DNA from: Sphingobacteriaceae bacterium | Lineage (GTDB): Bacteria; Bacteroidota; Bacteroidia; B-17B0; Aurantibacillaceae | Length of the DNA stretch: 24,330 nt | NCBI GenBank assembly: GCA_025360355.1 | Contig: JANYCL010000388.1 | Location: forward strand, 1-24,330 | Reading direction: 5' to 3' | In this document: one piece after another, positions 9,901-15,434 of the stretch | Position numbering within the stretch: the stretch's first letter is position 1 | Layout of the letters: each line of letters starts with the position of its first letter | Made by a program: the position numbers and the translations under genes | The notes under the pieces: generated by a model | The model's input: only the letters and a program-made list of their open reading frames with translations | Databases searched by the model: none | Told to the model about the DNA's origin: nothing

Positions 9901-10191
9901 GACATGAATTACGTTCACATGAAAGACATGCGCGCCGCAGGTTTTGAACCAACCAATGTGTTCAGCGGATACAAATGGCAAGACGGTTTAGGTTATTATG
10001 AAAGTACGAGGGATGCTTCAACTAATTTCTTTTTCTCCTACTTGAATAAAGGAACTTACGTTTTTGAATATCCTTTAGTAGTAAATCACAATGGCGATTT
10101 CAGCAATGGTGTTACAACTATTCAATGCATGTATGCCCCTGAATTTACCAGTCATAGCGAAGGAATAAGGGTTAAAGTGGGGAAATTCTAA
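3985..10191 (+). CDS. Large bacterial alpha-2-macroglobulin-like protein with intact thioester
   Basis: This 2068-residue bacterial alpha-2-macroglobulin homologue probably traps proteases in the periplasm. The N-terminus has a short basic region and one hydrophobic helix (about residues 6-24), so it is a signal peptide or, more likely, a membrane anchor; there is no good lipobox. A helical region of about 300 residues follows. The MG2 signature TDRAIYRPGQTVYFKS lies at about 616-631. A charged, low-complexity stretch fills roughly 1193-1282. The ANA-type segment NFNETAFFFPTL starts at 1283, with LTKWKVMGLAH downstream. The thioester motif CAEQ is at Cys1521-Gln1524, inside YPYECAEQTFSRYYANTL, so the Cys-Gln crosslink should form. 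GGFWWFEGGPDDWYITQ belongs to the thioester domain, and YAPEFTSHSEG marks the C-terminal receptor-binding-like domain. No PBP1C gene, the usual neighbour of proteobacterial A2Ms, is adjacent. A terminator follows the stop. Confidence 0.93.
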   Translation: MTFKKLYTVLLMCVATAIISMGFFSNFFTKPLDFIINKGDSYEKLWKRVDSCNNKGLTESALKIVEVIYAKAKTDNNAAQFVKAVLHRMKFEAYKEEFSLEKSIIKLRDEANEAKYPVKPVLQSILADAYWQYFQNNRWKFYERSTTVNFKNDDITTWDLKTITDATIKNYKASLEKVDSLKRTKVDIYDAVIVEGTTECRQWRPTLYDFLAHRALAFFMGQEPDISRPANRFTVNDDIYLKAYPEFLNANITNPSDSLETKYYALKLMQDVIRFHHNDANPDALIDVELLRLDYVLGHSQNAKKDTLYFNSLKGLQNKFSASQRVTEIDYRMANWYLQKASQYKPLEGDNYKWYKKTAKEVCEAGIKKFPESYGAKECQNLIASIEAKTLNLAVEEVNEPGKPFRALVSTTNINKLYFKIVKTSHLELRKIYRNLYSEKLYAKFNGMPTVKTFEQDITNDGDYQNHNLEIKVPDLPAGYYIMISSLTPDFKYNSNLTSYAPVIASDITTIERRKEDGSYDFYAVNRQSGEPLKSINVQVWHEKYSYVTREYEVKKGESLKTDDKGFFNIHYDKDEDRSFFVELINGNDSYFNNNSYYTYKPYNNDYVQMRSYIFTDRAIYRPGQTVYFKSIVLEGKNNDNYKIKTNYPVTVTFYDVNYQKVASQDLTTNEFGTVSGSFIAPQGVLNGQMRITDNYGTAYFSVEDYKRPKFETNFNPVKGSYKINDEITVTGIAKAYAGNVIDGAKVNYRVVRQINYPYWYWWYRSYNNSGSETEITNGETITNDTGAYIIKFKALADESVSKTSQATYSYKVLADVIDINGETHSTETYATVGYQALKLNIGNEDIIDQNAFKPFNITTYNLNGVAEATKGTFTVYKLKQPEKVFRTRLWSQPDRQALTKEEYYKTFQTDLYADELNKYKWEKENKILEKAFDTGAKTEYDLAAELKNLKPGVYVIEAICKDKFGEDVKAFNYFTLFNQNNTNIPEQTPDWFYTSKTKAEPGEKISYILHSAYPNVNYMFELEHQGKALTTKTISASMQPNEIIVEEAYRGNFAFHTTFIKNNRFYHHSNVVTVPYTNKELDIEFQTFRNKLLPGQQEEWRLIIKDKKGDKAAAELMASMYDASLDAFAANSWYFNVYNTYYARLSWSSGIGQQIQSTEFNNLGSNYTSVPSRYYDYLDYFGVYFYNNYYYKGGREYDGYAASPSTEASGNVMADEVSTKSEPKKSLARAEKSKDSDKKNMEQEESGLTTTATTGDNKPGGGKEGQQKGKDDGLNSVKARSNFNETAFFFPTLQTNEKGETVIKFTVPESLTKWKVMGLAHTKDLKIGQFEKEVVTQKELMVQPNVPRFFRENDKMTFISKISNLSEGDLKGSAELKLYDALTEQEISTKMIEAVAGTFQTIGYRDFAVKKGLSTSIEWNIMIPEGYSAIKYKIVAKAGNFSDGEEMAIPSLTNRMLVTESMPLPIRGNQTKEFNFIKFGNQNNNSTTLKNHSYTLEFTANPAWYAIQALPYLMEYPYECAEQTFSRYYANTLSSYVVNSKPKIKAIFESWKSVSPDAFLSNLEKNQELKAVVLEETPWVLQSKSESENKKRVGLLFDLNKMANEQARAFKKLQKAQTSNGGFWWFEGGPDDWYITQHIACGFGHIDKLGAIKVRDNGEVWNMVTNAVQYCDNRMREEYDWMKKHNPKYKTENNLSYNAIQYMYMRSFFKDIPLSSRNKEHFDYYKKQEQTYWLQNGRYMQGMIALSLHRNEDLKTPKDILKSLKENALNSEEMGMYWKENYGYYWYEAPIEMQALMIEAFDEINNDTKTVDDLKTWLIKSKQTQHWGTTRSTTEAVYALLLKGTDWLATEPNVEITVGDIVLDPKTDKTIKVEPGTGYFKKVWNGSDIKPEMSKVKVVKKDVGVSYGSVYWQYFEQLDKITPHETPLKIKKQLFLQKNTAGGPVIEPITATTKLKLGDKIKVRIELRVDRDMNYVHMKDMRAAGFEPTNVFSGYKWQDGLGYYESTRDASTNFFFSYLNKGTYVFEYPLVVNHNGDFSNGVTTIQCMYAPEFTSHSEGIRVKVGKF

Positions 10192-10196
10192 TTTAT

Positions 10197-10228
10197 AAAC
10201 AGCAGGTGTTTGTACATCTGCCGTTTTT
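10197..10228 (+). terminator. Rho-independent terminator after the A2M gene
   Basis: The stem GCAGGTGT (10202-10209) pairs with ACATCTGC (10214-10221) around the loop TTGT, with one G-U wobble. After a one-base mismatch on each side the stem extends with AAAC against GTTT, and it runs into a T tract at 10224-10228. It lies six bases past the A2M stop and ahead of the next promoter, so the A2M gene is probably a separate transcription unit. Confidence 0.75.
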
Positions 10229-10253
10229 CCTGTATAAATTCTGGGCTTTAATG

Positions 10254-10261
10254 TATATTTG
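10254..10261 (+). promoter_or_regulatory. Bacteroidota -7 promoter box for the GH16/MBOAT/SGNH operon
   Basis: TATATTTG matches the Bacteroidota sigma-A -7 consensus TAnnTTTG exactly and lies directly after the A2M terminator. It ends 15 bases before the ATG at 10277, which implies a 5' leader of about ten bases. No clear TTTG -33 element sits 19-21 bases upstream. The box overlaps a possible TTG start at 10259, which argues for the downstream ATG. Confidence 0.6.
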
Positions 10262-10276
10262 TTAACCATTAACATT

Positions 10277-12283
10277 ATGCAGAAAGCCCTTTTTTTAATA
10301 GCCATTACTCTATTTTTATCGGCGTGTAATAATAGTTTTGAAGTTGAAGGGTTCAATCCATTAGTAAATTACAATCAAAAGAAAAACGATACAGTTTATA
10401 ATATTAAGGCAGATCTTAATAATTCCGTTTTATATGGTATAGAAATTCCCACTACAGCGCAATTACCGAATGGTAAATTCGCATTTTCTTTTAAACTGGA
10501 GAATAATGGTAAGCCGCAGCGTTTTTATTATAAGCTCTATTATCAAAATGATTCTTATAAATGGCCTGCGGGTGATTCTTTGGATTTTGAAAATTTTTAT
10601 GGAAGTTGGGAAGAGGCACAACTTGAATTTAAACCAACACAAATTATTGACGATGAAGTTGTAATTACAGATAGTTTTAAGATCTTAGGCAATCCGCGTG
10701 ATGAAAGGATTTTTTATGGTGTTCATCCTGAAATGGCAAAGCTGACAGATACTTTGCTCGACCGTTATATCAAAAAAGCCAGAACGGAGCCTGAATGGTT
10801 TAATAGCATTGCGGAAAAAGCAAAATTAAATAAAGTGCCTTTCGATGATCAGCTCTATTTCGAAGCGCTATGGGGCATTAATTTTAAATTTCAAAACGAT
10901 TCATCGTACAACAATCGCTGGAAGCGAAATCCTCGAATGGGTAATTATAAATTTTTGTTAGTTGTGTGCAATGGCAGCGATCTTGGCAAAATTCCGGATG
11001 AAATAAGAAACATTTCCAAAAAGGATTCAACCGGTAATTTCAAAAACCCATTCACTTATTTCTTAAAAGGTGAAGGAAAAAATTTAAAAGGAAGTAAGAT
11101 CATTCTCTCAGAAAAACAATTATCGGTAAGTTCAAGTTTAGATCTGGGTTCAGGAATATATGCCGATCCTTTCAAGGTTAACAATACATTCAGTAAATCT
11201 TATTACAATAATAATTGTAATGCCTCCGATCATCTTTATCACCAAGCGCAGTTCTGTCAGTATTTTCATAACATTAATAAAAATTGGGAGTTCGTTAACG
11301 TGAAAGAAACAATGGATGTTGTTGAAGAAAATTTAACCCGTGAAAAATACAACGCAATATTAAGCGATTACAAAAAAAGCAAAAATTTTGTTCATGCTTT
11401 TGCGAGCATAACCGATTGTCCGTGTAAAACCACGATTTCAGATAGTGTAAGTAATTCCATTACTATTTTTAATCCGGGTAATAAAAACGGTGAATTTAAA
11501 AAAGAACATGTTGGTATTATTTCACGCGTTGGATACACTTACGGGAAATGGCGCGCTAAAATTAAATTCCCAAAACTCATCAGTAAGGATAATGTTTGGG
11601 ATGGGATCACAGCAGCTTTCTGGTTAATTTTTCAAGCTGACGAAAAATGGAATATGAGAAGAACCTGCGACGCTAAGATCGGTTACATTCCTAAACATGT
11701 TCCTGATAATGCGGAATCGGTAAAAGAAGCAAAACCAAGAGTGACTTATAGTGAGATCGATTTTGAAATATTAAAAGAATCTAAGTATTGGTCGCCGTCC
11801 TCTTATGGCAATAAACCAAATTATCCTAAAGAAGATGCTTCAAAAAATAATAACATCACCATTTGTTGCACCAATTGGGATATGGGCTGTCAACAACCGA
11901 AAAATTTTATCATTGGTGCAAAAGAAGCAAATGTTGAGGGTTACCAACACGAATTTTGCAGGTGGGATTTCTTCAATAAACTGATCACCTCCAAAAAAGA
12001 AGCACCGCACGAAGAAGTTTTCAATGATGATTTTTATTATTTTGAGATCGATTGGCAGCCACAAAGGATCATTTGGAGAATTGGGAAGGATAAAAATAAT
12101 TTAAAGGAGATCTGCAGAATGGATGGAACCATGACAAGTATCCCAAACAATCAAATGGTGATGGTGATGTCGCAGGAATTTCATTATCAGGAGTGGTGGC
12201 CAACCGCACCATTCATGCAAAATTATATACCTTTCCCAAAAAATAATTTAATTGGTAAGTTATTGGAGGTTGAGATAGAATAA
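10277..12283 (+). CDS. Lipoprotein with C-terminal glycoside hydrolase family 16-like domain
   Basis: This probable envelope glycan hydrolase or transglycosylase has 668 residues from the ATG at 10277. A TTG six codons upstream is open but overlaps the -7 box. The N-terminus MQKALFLIAITLFLSAC ends in a lipobox (LSAC), giving a lipidated Cys17. Residues 18 to about 390 match no domain I recognise, except one helical W-I-KA repeat around Trp174 that recurs in the SGNH protein two genes downstream. The C-terminal part looks like a GH16 jellyroll: VGYTYGKWRAKIKFP, then the signature SEIDFE with Glu493 (predicted nucleophile), Asp495 and Glu497 (predicted acid/base), and FYYFEIDWQPQRIIWRIG near the end. 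All catalytic residues are present. The stop overlaps the next gene (TAATG). The substrate is unknown; the acetylation genes downstream suggest a secreted or surface polysaccharide. Confidence 0.82.
   Translation: MQKALFLIAITLFLSACNNSFEVEGFNPLVNYNQKKNDTVYNIKADLNNSVLYGIEIPTTAQLPNGKFAFSFKLENNGKPQRFYYKLYYQNDSYKWPAGDSLDFENFYGSWEEAQLEFKPTQIIDDEVVITDSFKILGNPRDERIFYGVHPEMAKLTDTLLDRYIKKARTEPEWFNSIAEKAKLNKVPFDDQLYFEALWGINFKFQNDSSYNNRWKRNPRMGNYKFLLVVCNGSDLGKIPDEIRNISKKDSTGNFKNPFTYFLKGEGKNLKGSKIILSEKQLSVSSSLDLGSGIYADPFKVNNTFSKSYYNNNCNASDHLYHQAQFCQYFHNINKNWEFVNVKETMDVVEENLTREKYNAILSDYKKSKNFVHAFASITDCPCKTTISDSVSNSITIFNPGNKNGEFKKEHVGIISRVGYTYGKWRAKIKFPKLISKDNVWDGITAAFWLIFQADEKWNMRRTCDAKIGYIPKHVPDNAESVKEAKPRVTYSEIDFEILKESKYWSPSSYGNKPNYPKEDASKNNNITICCTNWDMGCQQPKNFIIGAKEANVEGYQHEFCRWDFFNKLITSKKEAPHEEVFNDDFYYFEIDWQPQRIIWRIGKDKNNLKEICRMDGTMTSIPNNQMVMVMSQEFHYQEWWPTAPFMQNYIPFPKNNLIGKLLEVEIE
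10769..10879 (+). repeat. Helical W-I-KA repeat unit in the GH16 lipoprotein
   Basis: Residues 165-201 of the GH16 protein read YIKKARTEPEW, then NSIAEKAK, then FEALWGI. Taking Trp174 as position 0, Ile is at +4, Lys-Ala at +7/+8 and Glu-Ala at +22/+23. The same spacing is seen three times in the SGNH protein encoded at 13710-15338. The only difference is three extra residues between the leading Ile-Lys and the Trp. This is a protein-level repeat; the DNA is not visibly repeated. Confidence 0.65.
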
Positions 12284-13710
12284 TGGTATTTAGCAGCGTA
12301 ATATTTTTGGTGTACTTTTTTCCGGTAGTTTTTACGCTTTATTTTTTGATGCCTAAATCCGCGAAAAATCTTTTCCTGTTGATAGCGAGTATCGCCTTTT
12401 ATATGTGGGGAGCTCCTAAATTCATTTTTGCAATTCTTGCCACTACAACACTCGATTTTTATTTGGTAAAAATACTTTACAATTCATCAACCGAGAAAAA
12501 AAGAAAATTGTTTCTGGTGCTTTCCTTATGTTTAAATGTGGGAATGCTTTTTTATTTTAAATACTGTAATTTTTTCATTGATAATGCCAATGCGATCCTT
12601 CATTTATTTACGGAGAAACAAATTCATTGGACAAAGGTTATTTTACCGATCGGTATTTCATTCTATACTTTCGAGAGCTTAACTTATGTTATTGACGTAT
12701 ATCGTAAAGTGCATAAACCCTTGAATAATTTCTGGCAATATCAAATGTACATTTTAATGTTTCCTAAACTTATTGCCGGCCCTATCATCCGTTATCACGA
12801 AATTTCCGACCAGATCACCGGACGTTTAGGTAAAGAAACAGTTGATGATGCGCTCACAGGATTTTTCAGATTTGTGATCGGTCTATCTAAAAAAGTTCTT
12901 ATTGCAAATACAATGGCTGCTCTGGCGGATGATATTTTCAAAACCAATATCAGTGATCTAAGTACGCCAATGGCATGGCTCGGCATGTTAGCGTATACAT
13001 TTCAAATTTATTTTGATTTTAGCGGCTATAGCGATATGGCTATTGGAATGGGGAAAATGCTGGGATTTAAATTTCCGGAGAACTTTAATAATCCATACAC
13101 CTCCGGAAGCATAACTGAATTCTGGCGCCGGTGGCACATGACACTTGGAAGCTGGATGAAAAATTATTTATACATTCCCTTAGGAGGAAATAAAGTAGAT
13201 TCAAAGAAGAGGTTGTATTTTAATTTATGGCTGGTGTTTTTGTTATCCGGTTTTTGGCATGGGGCGGCATGGACCTTCATTTTCTGGGGCGTGTATCATG
13301 GTTTATTATTAGTGCTGGAAAGGTTGTTCTTACTAAAAGTGTACGAAAAATTGGGAAAAATAATTCCAATACTTATAACATTCATTCTGGTAGCTTTTGG
13401 CTGGGTGTTTTTCAGAGCTGATACATTTAAATACGCTGCTAAATTCATTTTAAAATTATTTTCATTTGATTTTAAACCCATGTACATTTTTTTACAAAAC
13501 GATTTTATTTTCTATTTCATTATCGCCATTTTATTTTCTTTCATCACCATTTTTGATTTTGGGAAAAAATTTCAGAACTTGTTTTATAATTCTACCTATG
13601 GCAACTTTGGTTATTTAGTTGGTGTTTTGGCATCTCTTTCTTTTTTTATGATCTGCCTGGCCTCTATTACTTCCAGCACCTTTAATCCTTTCATTTATTT
13701 CAGGTTTTAA
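12283..13710 (+). CDS. MBOAT family O-acyltransferase, AlgI-like
   Basis: This integral inner-membrane acyltransferase is predicted to carry acetyl groups across the membrane for O-acetylation of an exported polysaccharide. It has 475 residues, the usual AlgI length, with many hydrophobic helices from the N-terminus on (MVFSSVIFLVYFFPVVFTLYF). The family signature is clear: FWRRWHMTLGSWMKNYLYIP at about 280-299 followed by LGG, and SGFWHGAAWTF containing His326, which corresponds to the essential MBOAT histidine. A second His (339) lies in GVYHG. It starts inside the stop of the GH16 gene (TAATG) and ends in the same way against the SGNH gene. This is the AlgI/AlgJ pairing seen in acetylation systems. 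The acetylated glycan cannot be named: no AlgK/AlgE/Alg8-type biosynthesis gene is in view, so I give no gene symbol. Confidence 0.92.
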   Translation: MVFSSVIFLVYFFPVVFTLYFLMPKSAKNLFLLIASIAFYMWGAPKFIFAILATTTLDFYLVKILYNSSTEKKRKLFLVLSLCLNVGMLFYFKYCNFFIDNANAILHLFTEKQIHWTKVILPIGISFYTFESLTYVIDVYRKVHKPLNNFWQYQMYILMFPKLIAGPIIRYHEISDQITGRLGKETVDDALTGFFRFVIGLSKKVLIANTMAALADDIFKTNISDLSTPMAWLGMLAYTFQIYFDFSGYSDMAIGMGKMLGFKFPENFNNPYTSGSITEFWRRWHMTLGSWMKNYLYIPLGGNKVDSKKRLYFNLWLVFLLSGFWHGAAWTFIFWGVYHGLLLVLERLFLLKVYEKLGKIIPILITFILVAFGWVFFRADTFKYAAKFILKLFSFDFKPMYIFLQNDFIFYFIIAILFSFITIFDFGKKFQNLFYNSTYGNFGYLVGVLASLSFFMICLASITSSTFNPFIYFRF

Positions 13711-15338
13711 TGTCGTTAAATTTCAAACATAGTTTAATCATAATAACTGCTCTTGCTTTATTTGTACCCATCGTACAATTTAAGTTTGAGGTTTTTGATA
13801 TTAAGCCGCTCGAAGGCGATCTTACCGTTGCAAAGCAGCCCGAATTTAAGCAGGAAGATTACTGGACTTTAAAATGGCAGGATGATTATAATAAATACTT
13901 GAATGATAATTTTGGATTCCGGTCATGGTTTGTACGATTGAATAATCAATTACTTTTCTCTTTTTTTAATTCTACAAAGGCACCGGGCGTAGTTATTGGG
14001 AAAAACGGAGAACTCTTCATTGAGTCTTATATTAACGATCATATTGGGCGAAATTTTATTGGTGGAAGTAAAATAAAAGAAACTTCTATAAAAATAAAAG
14101 CTCTTCAAGATTCCCTTAAGTCACTTAATACTGATCTCATTGTTGTTTTTGCGCCGGGCAAAGCATCTTACTACCCGGAACTTATTCCTGATTCTTACAC
14201 TAAAAAAATAAAAGACAGTACAAATTATAAAGTATATGCCGACCAGTTTTTAAAGAACAATATTAATTTCATTGATCTTAATAAATGGTTTTCCGCTAAT
14301 AAAGAAAATTTCAAGCATCCTGTTTACCCTAAATATGGTACTCACTGGAATCATTATGGTATGTGCCTGGCTCTTGATACGATTTTAAAATACATTGAGA
14401 AAAAAAGAAACATACACTTTCCGGATTTTAATTATGATCTGGTTAATTATAATACCAATTTAAAAGGTAATGATTATGATGTTGGAGTTTTAATGAATTT
14501 ACTTAGCCCGCTTGAAAAAGACGCGAATCCTTATCCTGTTTATAAATTCAGCAACGAAAGCTCATTTAAAAAACCGGATGTTTTGGTGGTGGGTGATAGT
14601 TATTGGTGGTGTTTGGTAGGAGACGATCTTCCGATCCGCTTTTTTAAAGAAGATGAGTATTGGTTCTATAATAAGGATCAATATATCCGCAATGGAAAAG
14701 CAAAACCGGTAAAGAAATTAAATCTTAATGCAGCGCTTACTCAGCGTGATGTTATTCTTTTAATAGCTACAGAAGCTACTTATTATATGTTTCCATATGG
14801 ATTTGTGGATTCGGCTTTAGAGACCGTAAAAGCAAAAATTAAAGATGGTTTACGCCGTAAAGCCTATTTACCGGTGTTGGTTGAGCGCATTAAAAAAACG
14901 GCAGAATGGATGGCTGATATAGAAAAGAAAGCGAAGACAGAAAATAAAAGTATTGATGAAATGGTTTTATTGGATGCCATTTTTATTTACGAAGCTGAAT
15001 ATTGTAAACCCGAAGTGGTCGCGGCAACTGAAGAGGTTAAAACGCGAATTATTAATACACTGGCATGGAGCGAACAGATAAAACAAAAAGCAAAAGAAAA
15101 AAACATTTCATTCAGAGAAATGCTCGAGCTTGACGCTAAATTTATTTATGAATCAGAAAAAGCCGCTGAGCCCAAACCCGAAAAAAAAGAAATAACTCTT
15201 AACGATGCCATAGAAAGCATAAGAAAAAATGCTCAATGGATGAAAGATATTAAAAAGAAGGCCCTTGAAAATAAGGTCACTGAAGAAGAGCAAATTAAAA
15301 AAGATGTCCAATGGCTTTATGAACAAAATAAGAAATAA
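13710..15338 (+). CDS. AlgJ/AlgX-like SGNH acetyltransferase-family protein with three C-terminal helical repeats
   Basis: This is probably the periplasmic partner of the MBOAT protein, transferring acetyl onto a glycan. It has 542 residues. An N-terminal signal anchor (about 8-25) is followed by the lineage-typical KYLNDNFGFRSWFVRLNNQL. SGNH elements are the nucleophile in VVGDSYWW (Ser297) and KYGTHWNHYG (His212). AlgX and AlgJ have Asp-Thr-His at the latter site; here the Asp position is Gly210, so the triad may be completed by another residue or the activity may differ. From about residue 365 the protein turns highly charged and helical, with three copies of a W-I-KA-DA repeat (Trp400, Trp453, Trp510) that the GH16 lipoprotein carries once. 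Its start overlaps the MBOAT stop (TAATG), so the three genes are coupled. The family call is strong; catalysis is inferred. Confidence 0.86.
   Translation: MSLNFKHSLIIITALALFVPIVQFKFEVFDIKPLEGDLTVAKQPEFKQEDYWTLKWQDDYNKYLNDNFGFRSWFVRLNNQLLFSFFNSTKAPGVVIGKNGELFIESYINDHIGRNFIGGSKIKETSIKIKALQDSLKSLNTDLIVVFAPGKASYYPELIPDSYTKKIKDSTNYKVYADQFLKNNINFIDLNKWFSANKENFKHPVYPKYGTHWNHYGMCLALDTILKYIEKKRNIHFPDFNYDLVNYNTNLKGNDYDVGVLMNLLSPLEKDANPYPVYKFSNESSFKKPDVLVVGDSYWWCLVGDDLPIRFFKEDEYWFYNKDQYIRNGKAKPVKKLNLNAALTQRDVILLIATEATYYMFPYGFVDSALETVKAKIKDGLRRKAYLPVLVERIKKTAEWMADIEKKAKTENKSIDEMVLLDAIFIYEAEYCKPEVVAATEEVKTRIINTLAWSEQIKQKAKEKNISFREMLELDAKFIYESEKAAEPKPEKKEITLNDAIESIRKNAQWMKDIKKKALENKVTEEEQIKKDVQWLYEQNKK
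14889..14993 (+). repeat. C-terminal helical repeat 1 of the SGNH protein
   Basis: Residues 394-428. IKKTAEWMADIEKKAK leads into LLDAIFIYE. Relative to Trp400: Ile +4, Lys-Ala +7/+8, Asp-Ala +22/+23, Tyr-Glu +27/+28. Confidence 0.8.
15048..15152 (+). repeat. C-terminal helical repeat 2 of the SGNH protein
   Basis: Residues 447-481. IINTLAWSEQIKQKAKEK leads into LDAKFIYE. Relative to Trp453: Ile +4, Lys-Ala +7/+8, Asp-Ala +22/+23, Tyr-Glu +27/+28. It lies 53 residues after repeat 1, in the same register. Confidence 0.8.
15219..15323 (+). repeat. C-terminal helical repeat 3 of the SGNH protein
   Basis: Residues 504-538, ending four residues before the C-terminus. IRKNAQWMKDIKKKALEN leads into KDVQWLYE. 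Relative to Trp510: Ile +4, Lys-Ala +7/+8, Asp +22 with Val in place of Ala at +23, and Tyr-Glu +27/+28. A Pro/Lys/Glu-rich linker separates it from repeat 2. Confidence 0.78.
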
Positions 15339-15422
15339 TAAAACCTCTCTTTTAACAAATCTTATCTTATAACTCCAAATTTTCTCTCCTCTTTTACGTT
15401 AAAATCTTAAATTTTTTTGTAT

Positions 15423-15430
15423 TATCTTTG
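15423..15430 (+). promoter_or_regulatory. Bacteroidota -7 promoter box immediately before dxs
   Basis: TATCTTTG matches TAnnTTTG exactly. Only four bases (TACC) separate it from the ATG at 15435, so the transcript would begin at or within a few bases of the start codon. No clear TTTG lies at the -33 distance. A TTG start at 15417 is open in frame but sits upstream of the box and is therefore unlikely. Confidence 0.65.
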
Positions 15431-15434
15431 TACC

